64,000 bases of DNA from Sphingomonas glacialis (GCF_014653575.1 NZ_BNAQ01000002.1:372001-436000); one strand, 5' to 3'. Positions 9,047 to 17,402 are shown, numbered from the stretch's first letter. Numbers and translations: made by a program. The notes: generated by a model from the letters alone, not told the origin.

Positions 9047-11587
9047 ATGACGCTGCCGATCCACGCCGTCCTGCCCGATCTGCTCGCGCGGCTGCGCGAC
9101 GCGAGCAACGCCGTCCTCGTCGCGCCGCCGGGCGCGGGCAAGACCACCGCCGTCGCGCCCGCTTTGCTTGTCGAAGCGTGGTGCAGCGGCGAGATCCTGC
9201 TGCTTTCGCCACGCCGCCTCGCCGCGCGCGCCGCCGCCGAGCGCATGGCGGCGACCGCCGGGCAGGCCGTCGGCCAGACCTTCGGCTATGCCACGCGGAT
9301 GGATTCGAAGCGCTCCGCGGCGACCCGCGTAACCGTCGTGACCGAGGGAATCTTCGTCGCGCGCATCCAGAACGACCCCGAACTGGCAGGCGTCTCGGCG
9401 GTGCTGTTCGACGAAGTCCATGAGCGCAGCCTCGACAGCGATTTCGGGCTCGCGCTCGCGCTCGATGCGCAGGCCGGGCTGCGCCCCGATCTGCGGCTCG
9501 TCGCGATGTCGGCGACGCTCGACGGCGCGCGCTTCTCGGGGCTGATGGAGGGCGCGCCGGTGATCGAGAGCGCGGGGCGGATGCACCCGCTGACGCTGCG
9601 CCATCTCGGGCGTGCGGCCGAGGCGCGGATCGAGGATTCGGTCGCGGGCGCGGTGCGGCTCGCGTTGCGCGAGGAGAAGGGCGGAGTCCTCGCCTTCCTG
9701 CCGGGCGTCGCCGAGATCGAGCGCACCGCCGAACGGCTCGACGGGCTCGGCGAGGGGATCGTGCTCCACAAGCTCCACGGCAGCCTCGATCCGGCAGCGC
9801 AGCGCGCCGCGATCGCGCCCGACGCCGCGGGGCGCCGCAAGGTCGTGCTCGCGACCTCGATCGCCGAGACCAGCCTGACGCTCGACGGGATCGCGGTGGT
9901 GGTCGATTCGGGTCTCGCGCGTCGACCGCGCTACGATCGTGCCGCGGGGATGACGCGGCTCGTCACCGAACGCGCGAGCCAGGCTGCCGTCACGCAACGT
10001 GCGGGCCGCGCCGCGCGCCAGACGCCGGGGGTGGCGTATCGGCTGTGGGAGGAAGCCGCGACCGCCGGGTTGCCGCGCTTCGATCCGCCCGAGATCCTCG
10101 AGGCCGATCTGTCGGCGCTGACGCTCGACTGCGCGCTGTGGGGCGTCGCCGATCCGCGACAGTTGCGCTGGCTCGATCCGCCGCCCGAGGCGGCGGTGCA
10201 GGAAGCGCGCGCGCGGCTCGCGGCGCTCGACGCGCTCGATGCGGATGGACGCCCGACGCCGCATGGCCATGCAATCGCGCGGCTGCCGCTCGCACCGCGG
10301 CTGGGGCATATGCTGGTGCGGGCGGGGGAGCTTGGTCTGGCCGACGTCGCGGCCGAGGTCGCGGTGCTGCTCGGCGAGCGCGGACTTGGCGGGAACGACG
10401 TCGATCTCGAAACGCGCCGCCGCCGCTGGCGCAGCGAGCGCGGGCCACGGGCGGAGGCCGGGCGGAAATTGGCGAAACGGTGGAGCGGGCTCGCTCCCCT
10501 CCCGCTTGCGGGAGGGGCTGGGGGTGGGCGCGCGCCTTCAACCAGCGCTAACCGCGATAGCGCGAGCCCACCCGCCAATCCCCTCCCGCAAGCGGGAGGG
10601 GGACAAGAAGCCATCGCCATCGCGCTCGCCTTCCCCGATCGCATCGCGCGCCGCCGCGACAGCTCGGGCGAAACCTGGGCTTCGGTCGGCGGACGCGGGT
10701 TCAAGCTCGATCCGACCAGCAGTCTCGCGCGCGAAGAGTGGCTCGCCGTCGCCGAGACGCAAGGCATGGCGTCGGGCGCGCGCATCCTCTCGGCCGCCGC
10801 GATCGACCTCGCGACGATCGAGGCGCTGTTCAGCGAGCGCATCGCGACGCATCGCACCGTCGCCTTCGACCCCGCGACCGGCGGCATCCGGGCGTTGCGC
10901 GAACGCCGGCTCGGCGCGCTGCGGCTGTCGAGCGGCCCCGATTCGAACGCCGACCCCGATGCCATCGCCGCAGCACTGCTCGAAGGAGTCCACGCGACTG
11001 GCCTCGCCCGCCTCCCGTGGAGCGACGCCGCGCTCGCGCTGCGCCACCGCGCCGCCTTTGCGCAGGAGTATGGCGGCACCGAACTCGCGCTCGACGACGC
11101 GGCGTTGCTCGCGCGCGCCGACGAATGGCTCGTCCCGCTGCTGACGGGCAAGCGCCGGCTCGACGCGATCGACTCGGGCGCACTGACCGAAGCGCTGCGC
11201 ACCCTGATCGGCTGGGACGCGCTGAAAACGATCGAGCGCCTCGCCCCGACGCACTTCACCAGCCCCGCTGGCTCGACCCACCCGATCGATTACGATGCCG
11301 AAGGTGGCCCGCGCGTCGAGCTGCGCCCACAAACGCTGTTCGGGCTCGCGACGCATCCGATGATCGCGGGCGGGCGCGTGGCGCTGGTGCTCAGCCTTAC
11401 CTCGCCCGGCGGCCGGCCGATCCAGACGACGCGCGATTTGCCCGGCTTCTGGGCGGGAAGTTGGTCGGCGGTGGCGAAGGAAATGCGCGGCCGTTACCCG
11501 CGCCACCCCTGGCCCGACGACCCCGCCGCCGCCTCTGCAACGCTCCGCACGAAAAACGCAGATGCGCGGCGCCAAGAAGCACGATAA
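9047..11587 (+). CDS. hrpB: ATP-dependent helicase HrpB, with in-frame palindromic insertion
   Basis: A DEAH-type superfamily 2 RNA helicase of 846 residues. Walker A is PPGAGKTT (27-34), the Walker B box is DEVH (122-125), motif III is SAT, and motif VI is QRAGRAARQ. The C-terminal HrpB-specific domain ends near PRHPWPDDP. Residues about 483-519 are encoded by an inverted-repeat element (see the repeat entry), giving a Pro/Gly/Ala-rich linker between the helicase core (KLAKRW) and the C-terminal part (ALAFPDRIARR). A GTG at 9038 is an alternative start. Ten bases separate it from the NDUFS4-like gene. Confidence 0.93.
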   Translation: MTLPIHAVLPDLLARLRDASNAVLVAPPGAGKTTAVAPALLVEAWCSGEILLLSPRRLAARAAAERMAATAGQAVGQTFGYATRMDSKRSAATRVTVVTEGIFVARIQNDPELAGVSAVLFDEVHERSLDSDFGLALALDAQAGLRPDLRLVAMSATLDGARFSGLMEGAPVIESAGRMHPLTLRHLGRAAEARIEDSVAGAVRLALREEKGGVLAFLPGVAEIERTAERLDGLGEGIVLHKLHGSLDPAAQRAAIAPDAAGRRKVVLATSIAETSLTLDGIAVVVDSGLARRPRYDRAAGMTRLVTERASQAAVTQRAGRAARQTPGVAYRLWEEAATAGLPRFDPPEILEADLSALTLDCALWGVADPRQLRWLDPPPEAAVQEARARLAALDALDADGRPTPHGHAIARLPLAPRLGHMLVRAGELGLADVAAEVAVLLGERGLGGNDVDLETRRRRWRSERGPRAEAGRKLAKRWSGLAPLPLAGGAGGGRAPSTSANRDSASPPANPLPQAGGGQEAIAIALAFPDRIARRRDSSGETWASVGGRGFKLDPTSSLAREEWLAVAETQGMASGARILSAAAIDLATIEALFSERIATHRTVAFDPATGGIRALRERRLGALRLSSGPDSNADPDAIAAALLEGVHATGLARLPWSDAALALRHRAAFAQEYGGTELALDDAALLARADEWLVPLLTGKRRLDAIDSGALTEALRTLIGWDALKTIERLAPTHFTSPAGSTHPIDYDAEGGPRVELRPQTLFGLATHPMIAGGRVALVLSLTSPGGRPIQTTRDLPGFWAGSWSAVAKEMRGRYPRHPWPDDPAAASATLRTKNADARRQEAR
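10494..10603. repeat. Palindromic repeat element inserted in frame in hrpB
   Basis: Each end holds a small hairpin made of CTCCCGCTTGCGGGAG or its complement (about 10496-10516 and 10580-10600). Next to these are G/C-rich tracts (GGGGGTGGGC on the left, GCCCACCCGCC on the right), so the halves form one long imperfect inverted repeat around a centre near 10545. A clear relative lies between mscL and the Rrf2 gene (15146-15249), and a single hairpin of the type at 33075-33098. The insertion keeps the hrpB frame open. Confidence 0.85.
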
Positions 11588-11596
11588 GGAGACGCC

Positions 11597-11878
11597 ATGT
11601 CGATCGCCCGAATCTATCAGCGCCCCAAGAACGCCATGTCGTCGGGCCGTGCCCGCACCACCAGCTGGGTGCTCGATTTCGCCCCTGCCGAAGCCAAGCA
11701 AGCCGACCCGCTGACCGGCTGGGCCGGCTCGGGCGACACGCGCGACCAGGTGCGGCTGAGCTTCCCGACACAGGAAGCCGCGATCGCCTATGCCGAGCGT
11801 GAAGGTCTTGCCTTCACCGTCGTCGCCGCGCCGACGCGGACGCTCAAGCTGCAAAGCTACGCCGACAACTTCCGCTGA
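11597..11878 (+). CDS. ETC complex I subunit, NDUFS4-like
   Basis: A 93-residue protein of the family of the mitochondrial 18-kDa complex I subunit, an accessory subunit in Alphaproteobacteria. It starts with MSIARIYQRPKNAMSSGRA; the conserved WVLDFAP and GWAGSGDT segments are present, as is the ending KLQSYADNFR. The ribosome binding site AAGGAG is well placed. The gene follows hrpB by 10 bp and is not next to the nuo cluster, which is usual for this accessory subunit. Role: assembly or stability of NADH:ubiquinone oxidoreductase at the inner membrane. Confidence 0.9.
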   Translation: MSIARIYQRPKNAMSSGRARTTSWVLDFAPAEAKQADPLTGWAGSGDTRDQVRLSFPTQEAAIAYAEREGLAFTVVAAPTRTLKLQSYADNFR

Positions 11879-11917
11879 CGGCGAGGGTTGATCGGGAGCG
11901 GATTGCCCCTCGCCGAT

Positions 11918-12430
11918 TCAGCCAGCCAGAATTCCGCCGCTGAGCAGTAGTAGCATCTTGACGTCGATCGCCACGCCCTCGGCGCGCTTTGCGGCGACGA
12001 ACGCCGCGATCTCGCCGAGCGGGACGCGGTGGACGGTGATGTTCTCGCCCTCGACCCCGCCGCCGGCACTCACCTGCGTCAACCCGGTGGCGCGGACGAG
12101 CGTAAAGCCCTCCGAGACCATCCCCGGCGAGGAATGGAAGAAGCCGATCGTTTCGATCGTCGCCGCGGTATAGCCCGTTTCCTCCTCGAGCTCGCGCGCG
12201 GCCGAGGTGTGGATGCCCTCGCCTTCGGTTTCATCGCCGACAAGGCCAGCCGGCAACTCCAGACAGCGCTTCCCGAGCGGCACGCGGTATTGCTCGACCA
12301 GGATCACCGCGCCATCGTCGATCGCGAGGATGACCGCGGCGCCGATCCCGCGCGCGCGCGCGACATATTCCCAGGTCCCGTCTTTGATAACCTTGATGAA
12401 CTTGCCGTCCCACACCGTCTCTGCGGTCAT
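11918..12430 (-). CDS. NUDIX hydrolase, ADP-ribose pyrophosphatase type
   Basis: A 170-residue hydrolase of nucleoside diphosphates linked to another moiety. The Nudix box runs from GLVGDETEGEG through AARELEEETGY, with the REL-x-EE core. The VEQYR segment before it and the SPGMVSEGFTLV segment after it resemble ADP-ribose pyrophosphatases (NudF/YffH group). The start overlaps the stop of the upstream TPM gene by four bases, so it is translationally coupled to the LemA/TPM operon. The exact substrate is inferred. Confidence 0.87.
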   Translation of the reverse strand: MTAETVWDGKFIKVIKDGTWEYVARARGIGAAVILAIDDGAVILVEQYRVPLGKRCLELPAGLVGDETEGEGIHTSAARELEEETGYTAATIETIGFFHSSPGMVSEGFTLVRATGLTQVSAGGGVEGENITVHRVPLGEIAAFVAAKRAEGVAIDVKMLLLLSGGILAG

Positions 12431-13110
12431 ACTTCGATCAGCCTATCGGGGAGTTCGTTGCGGTCGTCGGAGGTCTTGGGAAAGGTTTCGGACAGGATCG
12501 TGCCGATCTGCTCGACCGCCGCTGCCATTCCGGCGGCGGGCCGTCCCGCGCGCGAGTGCGCGACCAGCGCCGCCATCGCCGCGCCCCAGCGCTCGGCCGG
12601 GACCGCGCGGTGGATCGCTTCGTCGGCGACGATTTCGGCCATGCGCTCGTCGCGCGACAGATACAGCAGGATCCCGACGCGCGCGGTGGTGCGCAGCTCG
12701 GCACCGACCTTGAAATACTGGATCGCGCGACGCCGCACGCGCCGCGCGCGCGTCGCCTTCGGCACCAGCGCGATCCGCCACGCGGCACGCCCGAGCGCAT
12801 AGCGGACGATCAGGAAGACGATCGCCTCGACCACGAGCAGCGCCGACAGCAGCAACCGCGGATCGGCGGGCGATTCCCACCCGTCCGAAAAGCCTGCGGG
12901 CCACCGCTCGATCGCGGCCGGATCGATCGTGAACAGCGCGACGACGAGCAGCATCGCCGCCACCGCATAGTGCAGCGCGGCGTCACGATACTCGTCCGAG
13001 CGATCGCTGACGATCGTCACGATCTCGCCGTCGGTCCCCGCCTCAGCAGCCTTGACCGCCGCGAGCACGACCGCGTGGTCCGCCGCCGTGAGATGCGCTG
13101 TGCGCGGCAT
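12427..13110 (-). CDS. TPM-domain membrane protein (DUF477 type)
   Basis: A 227-residue protein with an N-terminal segment reading AAVKAAEAGTDGEIVTIV, two hydrophobic helices at about residues 48-65 and 87-107, and a C-terminal TPM-like region containing QYFKVGAELRTTARVGILLYLS. TPM proteins are found with LemA and have been linked to photosystem II repair in plants and cell-envelope functions in bacteria. Its start overlaps the stop of the next TPM gene by one base (TAATG) and its stop overlaps the NUDIX start, so the four genes 14618-11918 form one operon. Precise role unknown. Confidence 0.82.
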   Translation of the reverse strand: MPRTAHLTAADHAVVLAAVKAAEAGTDGEIVTIVSDRSDEYRDAALHYAVAAMLLVVALFTIDPAAIERWPAGFSDGWESPADPRLLLSALLVVEAIVFLIVRYALGRAAWRIALVPKATRARRVRRRAIQYFKVGAELRTTARVGILLYLSRDERMAEIVADEAIHRAVPAERWGAAMAALVAHSRAGRPAAGMAAAVEQIGTILSETFPKTSDDRNELPDRLIEV

Positions 13111-14003
13111 TACCAGTCTCCCGAGGCGCCACCGCCCCCAAAGGATCCGCCGCCGCCGCCGGTGAAGCCACCGCCGCCCCAGCTGCCATCGGAACCGCCG
13201 CCGCCACCGCCGCCGCCACCGCCGCCGCCACCGCCCCAGCCGCCGCCCGAATCGCGACGCGAATCGCTAAGACTGCTGAGCACAGAGCCCCACAACACCG
13301 CCGAGCCGATCCCGTCATTATACTGCCGCCCGCCGCCGCGCCGGCGCAGGCTCGACAGGATGACGAAGCCGATCACAAGGCCCCAGAAGATCATCCCGAA
13401 CGGAATCCCGCCGCCGCCGCGCGATGTGCTGCGCTTGTGCGTCGCATCGAACGCGGCTGCCGCCTTGTCGAGATTGGCCTTCTGTTCCTCGGGCGATGCT
13501 CGCAACTGCGCGATGACGGCGTCGGTGCCGGCCTCCATCGCGCCGGGAATGTCGCTCGGCTGCTTCTTGAGCAGCGGCAGCATCTTCTCGCGGATCATCA
13601 CGCCCGAAAACGCATCGGTCAGGAAAGGTTCGAGACCATAGCCGACTTCGAGCCGCGGCCCGCGATGCCCGGCGGCCTCGTTCGGCGCGATCATCAGGAT
13701 CGCGCCGTTGTCGACGTCCTTGAGGCCGACGCCCCAGGCACGCCCGAGCCCGACGCCATATTCGGACAGCTCGCGCCCCTGCAAATCGGGGAGCGTGACG
13801 ACGACCAATTGCCGCTTGGTGTCCTTCTGCAACGCCTCGAGCTTGGCGGTAAGATCGGCCTCGGTCTCTGGCGGCAGGACGTTGGCGGCATCGACCACCA
13901 ATCCGGTAAATTTCGGATAGGTCTGCGCCGCTGCCGGGACGAGCCCCAGCAGCAGCGCGACCAACGTCGCAAGCAAGGCCTGAATCAGGCGCATCGGCAT
14001 CAC
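13110..14003 (-). CDS. TPM-domain protein with glycine-rich tail (YgcG-like)
   Basis: A 297-residue exported, membrane-anchored protein. It has a signal peptide ending near AAAQTYP, a periplasmic TPM domain (about 30-150; FTGLVVDAANVLPPE, RQLVVVTLPDLQG), one transmembrane helix at about 203-221 and a very glycine-rich C-terminal tail of about 50 residues. That architecture is standard for the LemA-associated TPM family. ATG choices at 14003 or a few codons later are equivalent. The poly-Gly tract at 13193-13240 is simple-sequence DNA and may vary in length between strains. Confidence 0.86.
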   Translation of the reverse strand: MMPMRLIQALLATLVALLLGLVPAAAQTYPKFTGLVVDAANVLPPETEADLTAKLEALQKDTKRQLVVVTLPDLQGRELSEYGVGLGRAWGVGLKDVDNGAILMIAPNEAAGHRGPRLEVGYGLEPFLTDAFSGVMIREKMLPLLKKQPSDIPGAMEAGTDAVIAQLRASPEEQKANLDKAAAAFDATHKRSTSRGGGGIPFGMIFWGLVIGFVILSSLRRRGGGRQYNDGIGSAVLWGSVLSSLSDSRRDSGGGWGGGGGGGGGGGGGGSDGSWGGGGFTGGGGGSFGGGGASGDW

Positions 14004-14033
14004 ATCGCCTTCAGGGCCTTCGGCCCGGTTACT

Positions 14034-14618
14034 TTAGTTGGTGTTGCCGAAATTGACCGCAGGCGCCTCTTCCGCGCCCGTGCTCGTCGCCTTGAACGGG
14101 ACGAGCGGCTTCGCGCCGTAGAACACCTTCGCGCCGATCGCGTCGGGGAAGGTGCGGATCGTCGTGTTATACGATTGCACCGCGTCGTTATAATCGTGGC
14201 GCGCGGTCGAGATGCGGTTCTCGGTGCCTTCGAGCTGCGTCATCAGCGTGGCGTAATTGCCCTGCGACTTGAGCTCGGGATAGGCTTCCTGGAGCCGCTG
14301 CAGCGACATCGTCACGCCGGCCTGCGCCTTCTCGTAACTGGCGACCTTGGCCGGATCGGAGAGATCGGCACCCGAAACCTTGACCTGCGACGCCGAGGCG
14401 CGCGCCTGCGTCACTTCGACCAGAATCGACTTTTCCTGCGCGCCCGCGGCCTTCACCGTCGAGACGAGGTTGGGGATGAGGTCGGCGCGGCGCTGGTAAT
14501 AGTTCTCGACATCGGCCCATTTGGCCTTGGCATTCTCTTCCGCGGTCGGAACGCTGTTGAGCCCGCAGCCAGCCAAGGTGACGGCGCCGAGGAGAACGAG
14601 CGGAGTGCGGTACTTCAT
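14034..14618 (-). CDS. lemA: LemA family lipoprotein
   Basis: A 194-residue protein with a lipoprotein signal (LAGC, Cys18) and the long-helix LemA fold. The family signature is visible: VENYYQRRADLIPNLVSTVK, then NRISTARHDYNDAVQSYN and a C-terminal GAKPLVPF. It heads an operon with two TPM proteins and a NUDIX hydrolase. LemA/TPM pairs are common, but their molecular role is unsettled; envelope homeostasis is an inference from location. The upstream region is shared with the divergent mscL gene. Confidence 0.93.
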   Translation of the reverse strand: MKYRTPLVLLGAVTLAGCGLNSVPTAEENAKAKWADVENYYQRRADLIPNLVSTVKAAGAQEKSILVEVTQARASASQVKVSGADLSDPAKVASYEKAQAGVTMSLQRLQEAYPELKSQGNYATLMTQLEGTENRISTARHDYNDAVQSYNTTIRTFPDAIGAKVFYGAKPLVPFKATSTGAEEAPAVNFGNTN

Positions 14619-14702
14619 ATCGTAGGGATCCCTTCAGATCTTGCGTCACCATGATAGCCGGGTACGATGGCCTCGCGAAATGAAATCGGAAGGGGGCGCG
14701 CG

Positions 14703-15134
14703 ATGTTCAAGGAGTTCAAGGCATTCATCGCGCGGGGGAACGTGCTCGATCTCGCCGTCGCGGTGATCATCGGCGCCGCGTTCGGCAAGATCGTGACTTC
14801 GCTGACCGACGACGTGATCATGCCGGTCATCGGCAAGATCTTCGGCGGACTCGACTTTTCAAGCTATTTCGTCGTGCTGGGCAAGGTGCCGCCGGCGCTT
14901 GCCGGATCATCGGATTATGCCGCGCTGAAAAAGGCCGGCGTGCCGCTGTTGGGCTATGGGACGTTCATCACCGCCGCGGTGAACTTCGTGATCGTCGCCT
15001 TTATCATCTTCCTGATCGTGCGCGCCGTGAACCGGCTGATGCCCAAGGCGCCCGAAGTCGTTGCCGAGCCCGTAGAGCCGACCGATGTCACCTTGCTGCG
15101 CGAAATTCGCGACGAGCTGAAGAAGCGCCCGTGA
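14703..15134 (+). CDS. mscL: Large-conductance mechanosensitive channel MscL
   Basis: A 143-residue inner-membrane channel that opens under membrane tension during osmotic downshock. The N-terminal helix reads MFKEFKAFIARGNVLDLAVA, the pore helix VIIGAAFGKIVTSLTDDVIMP, the second helix VNFVIVAFIIFLIVRAVN, and the cytoplasmic helix ends LLREIRDELKKR. The ATG at 14703 has GGAAGGGGG upstream; the ATG at 14667 would add a tail not seen in the family. Length is typical. Divergent from lemA, convergent with the Rrf2 gene across an inverted repeat. Confidence 0.96.
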   Translation: MFKEFKAFIARGNVLDLAVAVIIGAAFGKIVTSLTDDVIMPVIGKIFGGLDFSSYFVVLGKVPPALAGSSDYAALKKAGVPLLGYGTFITAAVNFVIVAFIIFLIVRAVNRLMPKAPEVVAEPVEPTDVTLLREIRDELKKRP

Positions 15135-15145
15135 AACGCGGATAG

Positions 15146-15249
15146 CCCCTCCCCTTCAGGGGAGGGGTTGGGGTGGGGACGTCTAGGCACAGGGCAGGTC
15201 TCGGTGAGACTCGGCCCCACCCCCAACCCCACCCCTGACGGGGAGGGGA
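15146..15249. repeat. Inverted repeat between mscL and Rrf2 gene (same family as in hrpB)
   Basis: CCCCTCCCCTTCAGGGGAGG starts a left arm at 15146-15179 that continues into GGTTGGGGTGGGG. The right arm, 15214-15249, is its near-complement. A spacer of about 34 bp separates them. It sits between convergent stops and may also act as a bidirectional termination or mRNA-stabilising structure, though there is no T-run. Confidence 0.85.
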
Positions 15250-15254
15250 GCACG

Positions 15255-15686
15255 TCAGGCAGCGACCAATTCCTCGGCAGTCGCATCGGCAAGACTGGTG
15301 CCATCGAGAATCCGTGCGGTCTCGTCGCGCACGCGCATCATCGCGTGGCGGATCGCGCAGGTCGCCTCGTCCTTGCAGTCCTTGCACGAGCGGTATGCGG
15401 TACGGCTGACGCACGGCACAAGCGCGAGCGGCCCCTCGATCACGCGGATGATCTCGCCGAGCGAAATCAGGTGCGGCGGGCGCGACAGGCAGTACCCGCC
15501 CATCTTGCCGCGATGGCTGTGGAGAAACCCCGCCTCGCGCAGATCGGCGAGGATCAGCTCGAGGAACTTGCGCGGCACGTTCGCCTCGGCGGCGATGCGG
15601 TTCATCGGGATCGGGGGGCTTCCGTCGGGGGCTTGCGCCAGGAACATCATCGCGCGGAGTGCGTAGCGGGAACGTTGCGTCAACAT
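15255..15686 (-). CDS. Rrf2 family transcriptional regulator, cysteine-containing
   Basis: A 143-residue winged-helix regulator. The DNA-binding part reads IAAEANVPRKFLELILADLREAGFLHSHRGKMGGY in two stretches. Four cysteines cluster at 92, 101, 104 and 110 (PCV, SCKDC, TC), the region where IscR/NsrR/RsrR proteins hold a 2Fe-2S or 4Fe-4S cluster. A sensor of NO, redox or iron-sulphur status is therefore likely, but the target is not evident because no isc/suf or nitrosative-stress genes are adjacent. The start has no strong ribosome binding site; its leader contains GGGTTAGTATATC, a candidate autoregulatory site. Confidence 0.88.
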   Translation of the reverse strand: MLTQRSRYALRAMMFLAQAPDGSPPIPMNRIAAEANVPRKFLELILADLREAGFLHSHRGKMGGYCLSRPPHLISLGEIIRVIEGPLALVPCVSRTAYRSCKDCKDEATCAIRHAMMRVRDETARILDGTSLADATAEELVAA

Positions 15687-15799
15687 GATATACTAACCCA
15701 TGCACCCGATTTGTGGCGAGTGAAAGGCGGAAGGTGTCAAACCGGGCCTTTTCATCATGTTGCAACGCCCCTTTTCACGCGGCTGTAACATGCCTATAT

Positions 15800-16160
15800 C
15801 GCCCATGCCGGGCTTGCCCGGCTATGGTGATAAAGTGCGGCGTAGAATAGATGCAGCGGACCCGGGGGCAGTACCCGGCGACTCCACCACACCCCCTCTC
15901 TCCAGAGGGGGTATGACGGGGTCGAACTAGGATCGACGTGTATTGAAAGGCGCTGTTTTTGCCCAGGCTGAGTAACCTGTTCAAGGCTCATAACCACAAG
16001 TGCAAACGATAACCATGCACTCGCGATTGCTGCGTAACACTAAGGCCTAACGGTCTAAGTTACTAAGTTAAAAGCGCGGTCCGGGCCGCACCGGGCAACA
16101 GAAGCGGACACCGGCGGTCCGGGGGGCACCGAGCAACAGAAGCTCCCCACCTATCCTGCG
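15800..16160 (+). ncRNA. ssrA: tmRNA (ssrA), circularly permuted two-piece form
   Basis: The gene order is reversed relative to one-piece tmRNA. The acceptor piece comes first: a hairpin at 15803-15827, a T-arm CCGGG-GGCAGTA-CCCGG, then CGACTCCACCA ending at 15889. After an intervening segment comes the coding piece, starting GGGGTCG at 15918, which pairs with CGACTCC to close the tRNA-like acceptor stem. The tag frame at 16002-16037 encodes ANDNHALAIAA and a TAA stop. Permuted two-piece tmRNA is characteristic of Alphaproteobacteria. Outer boundaries are approximate. Function: rescue of stalled ribosomes and tagging for proteolysis. Confidence 0.93.
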
Positions 16161-16181
16161 GCGAGTAGCGTTACGCGAAGC

Positions 16182-17285
16182 ATGGCCGACTCCGACAGCG
16201 CCCCACCCCCGCCCCCGCCCCCACAGCGCAAGATCATCCATATCGACATGGATGCCTTCTATGCCTCGGTCGAACAGCGCGACGATCCGGCGTTGCGTGG
16301 CAAGCCCGTCGCGGTCGGCGGATCACGCGCGCGCGGCGTGGTCGCGGCGGCGAGCTATGAAGCACGGACCTTCGGCGTGCGCTCGGCGATGCCCTCGGTC
16401 ACCGCGCTGCGACGCTGCCCTGATTTGGTGTTCGTGCCGCCGCGTTTCGACGTCTACGGCGCGATCTCGCAGCAGATCCGGGCGATCTTCGCCGACTATA
16501 CCGACCAGATCGAACCGCTCTCGCTCGACGAGGCGTATCTCGACGTGACCGAGGACCGCCACGGCCTCGGCTCGGCCAAGGCGATCGCCGAGCAGATCCG
16601 CGCGCGGATCAAGGCCGAGACTGGGCTCACCGCGTCGGCGGGCGTTAGCTACAACAAGTTCATTGCCAAGCTCGCCTCGGACCAGAACAAGCCCGACGGG
16701 ATCTGCGTCATTCCCCCGGCGCGCGGCGCGGCGTTCGTCGCGAGCCTGCCGGTCAAGCGCTTCCACGGCGTCGGCCCGGTGACCGCGACGCGGATGGCGG
16801 CGCTCGGAATCGAGACCGGCGCCGACCTGCGCGAGCAACCGCTCGCCTTCCTCCACGCGCATTTCGGGAGCTATGCCGACTATCTCTACGGCGCGGCGCG
16901 CGGGATCGACCATCGCCCGGTACGCAGCAACCGCGCGACCAAGTCGGTCGGCGCCGAGCGGACGTTCGAGACCGACATCGCGTCCCCTGCCGATCTCCAC
17001 GCCGCGCTCGACCGGGTCGCCGAGGCGGCGCTGGTGCGGATCGAGCGGCACGGCGTGCGCGGACGGACGGTGACGCTCAAGCTGCGCTTCTCGGATTTCC
17101 GCACGATCACGCGGGCGCGCTCGCTCAGTCGCGGGGCGTTCGACCGCACAAGCTTCGTCGCGGGCGGACGTGCGTTGCTCGATGCGCAGCTTCCGGTGCC
17201 GCTCGGCGTGCGCTTACTCGGGCTGACGCTGTCGGGCATCACCGACAATGAGGAAGCGACCGAGCAGGCAACGTTGTTGCTGTAG
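16182..17285 (+). CDS. dinB: DNA polymerase IV (Y family)
   Basis: A 367-residue translesion polymerase. The palm motifs are IIHIDMDAFYASVE (with the first catalytic Asp) and SLDEAYLDVT (Asp-Glu pair); GVSYNKFIAKLASDQNKP and a helix-hairpin-helix (FHGVGPVTATRMAALGI) follow. The C-terminus ends EQATLLL, which resembles the clamp-binding tail of Pol IV. Residues 9-15 form a Pro run after the start. The gene begins about 20 bp after the tmRNA gene and ends at a perfect inverted repeat before the convergent udgX. Confidence 0.95.
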   Translation: MADSDSAPPPPPPPQRKIIHIDMDAFYASVEQRDDPALRGKPVAVGGSRARGVVAAASYEARTFGVRSAMPSVTALRRCPDLVFVPPRFDVYGAISQQIRAIFADYTDQIEPLSLDEAYLDVTEDRHGLGSAKAIAEQIRARIKAETGLTASAGVSYNKFIAKLASDQNKPDGICVIPPARGAAFVASLPVKRFHGVGPVTATRMAALGIETGADLREQPLAFLHAHFGSYADYLYGAARGIDHRPVRSNRATKSVGAERTFETDIASPADLHAALDRVAEAALVRIERHGVRGRTVTLKLRFSDFRTITRARSLSRGAFDRTSFVAGGRALLDAQLPVPLGVRLLGLTLSGITDNEEATEQATLLL

Positions 17286-17292
17286 CGCCCGT

Positions 17293-17396
17293 CGTTCCCC
17301 GGCGAAGGCCGGGGCCCAGTTGCGAGCGTTGGCGGTTCTAGCACAGCCTCCGTCCCATAGCGCCCACGACTGGGCCCCGGCCTTCGCCGGGGAACG
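17293..17396. repeat. Perfect 28-bp inverted repeat between dinB and udgX
   Basis: The arms at 17293-17320 and 17369-17396 are exact reverse complements, each beginning or ending with CGTTCCCCGG, and each contains an internal hairpin (CCCCGGCGAAGGCCGGGG). The 48-bp centre is unique. It lies between two convergent stops, the usual location for REP-like elements in sphingomonads, and could form a long terminating stem on either transcript. Confidence 0.9.
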
Positions 17397-17402
17397 ATGC
17401 CG

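Noticed and set aside
15803..15827. Hairpin GCCGGGC-TT-GCCCGGC considered as a REP element or terminator
   Set aside because: Its place directly before the T-arm and CCACCA end fits the 5' part of the tmRNA acceptor piece better.
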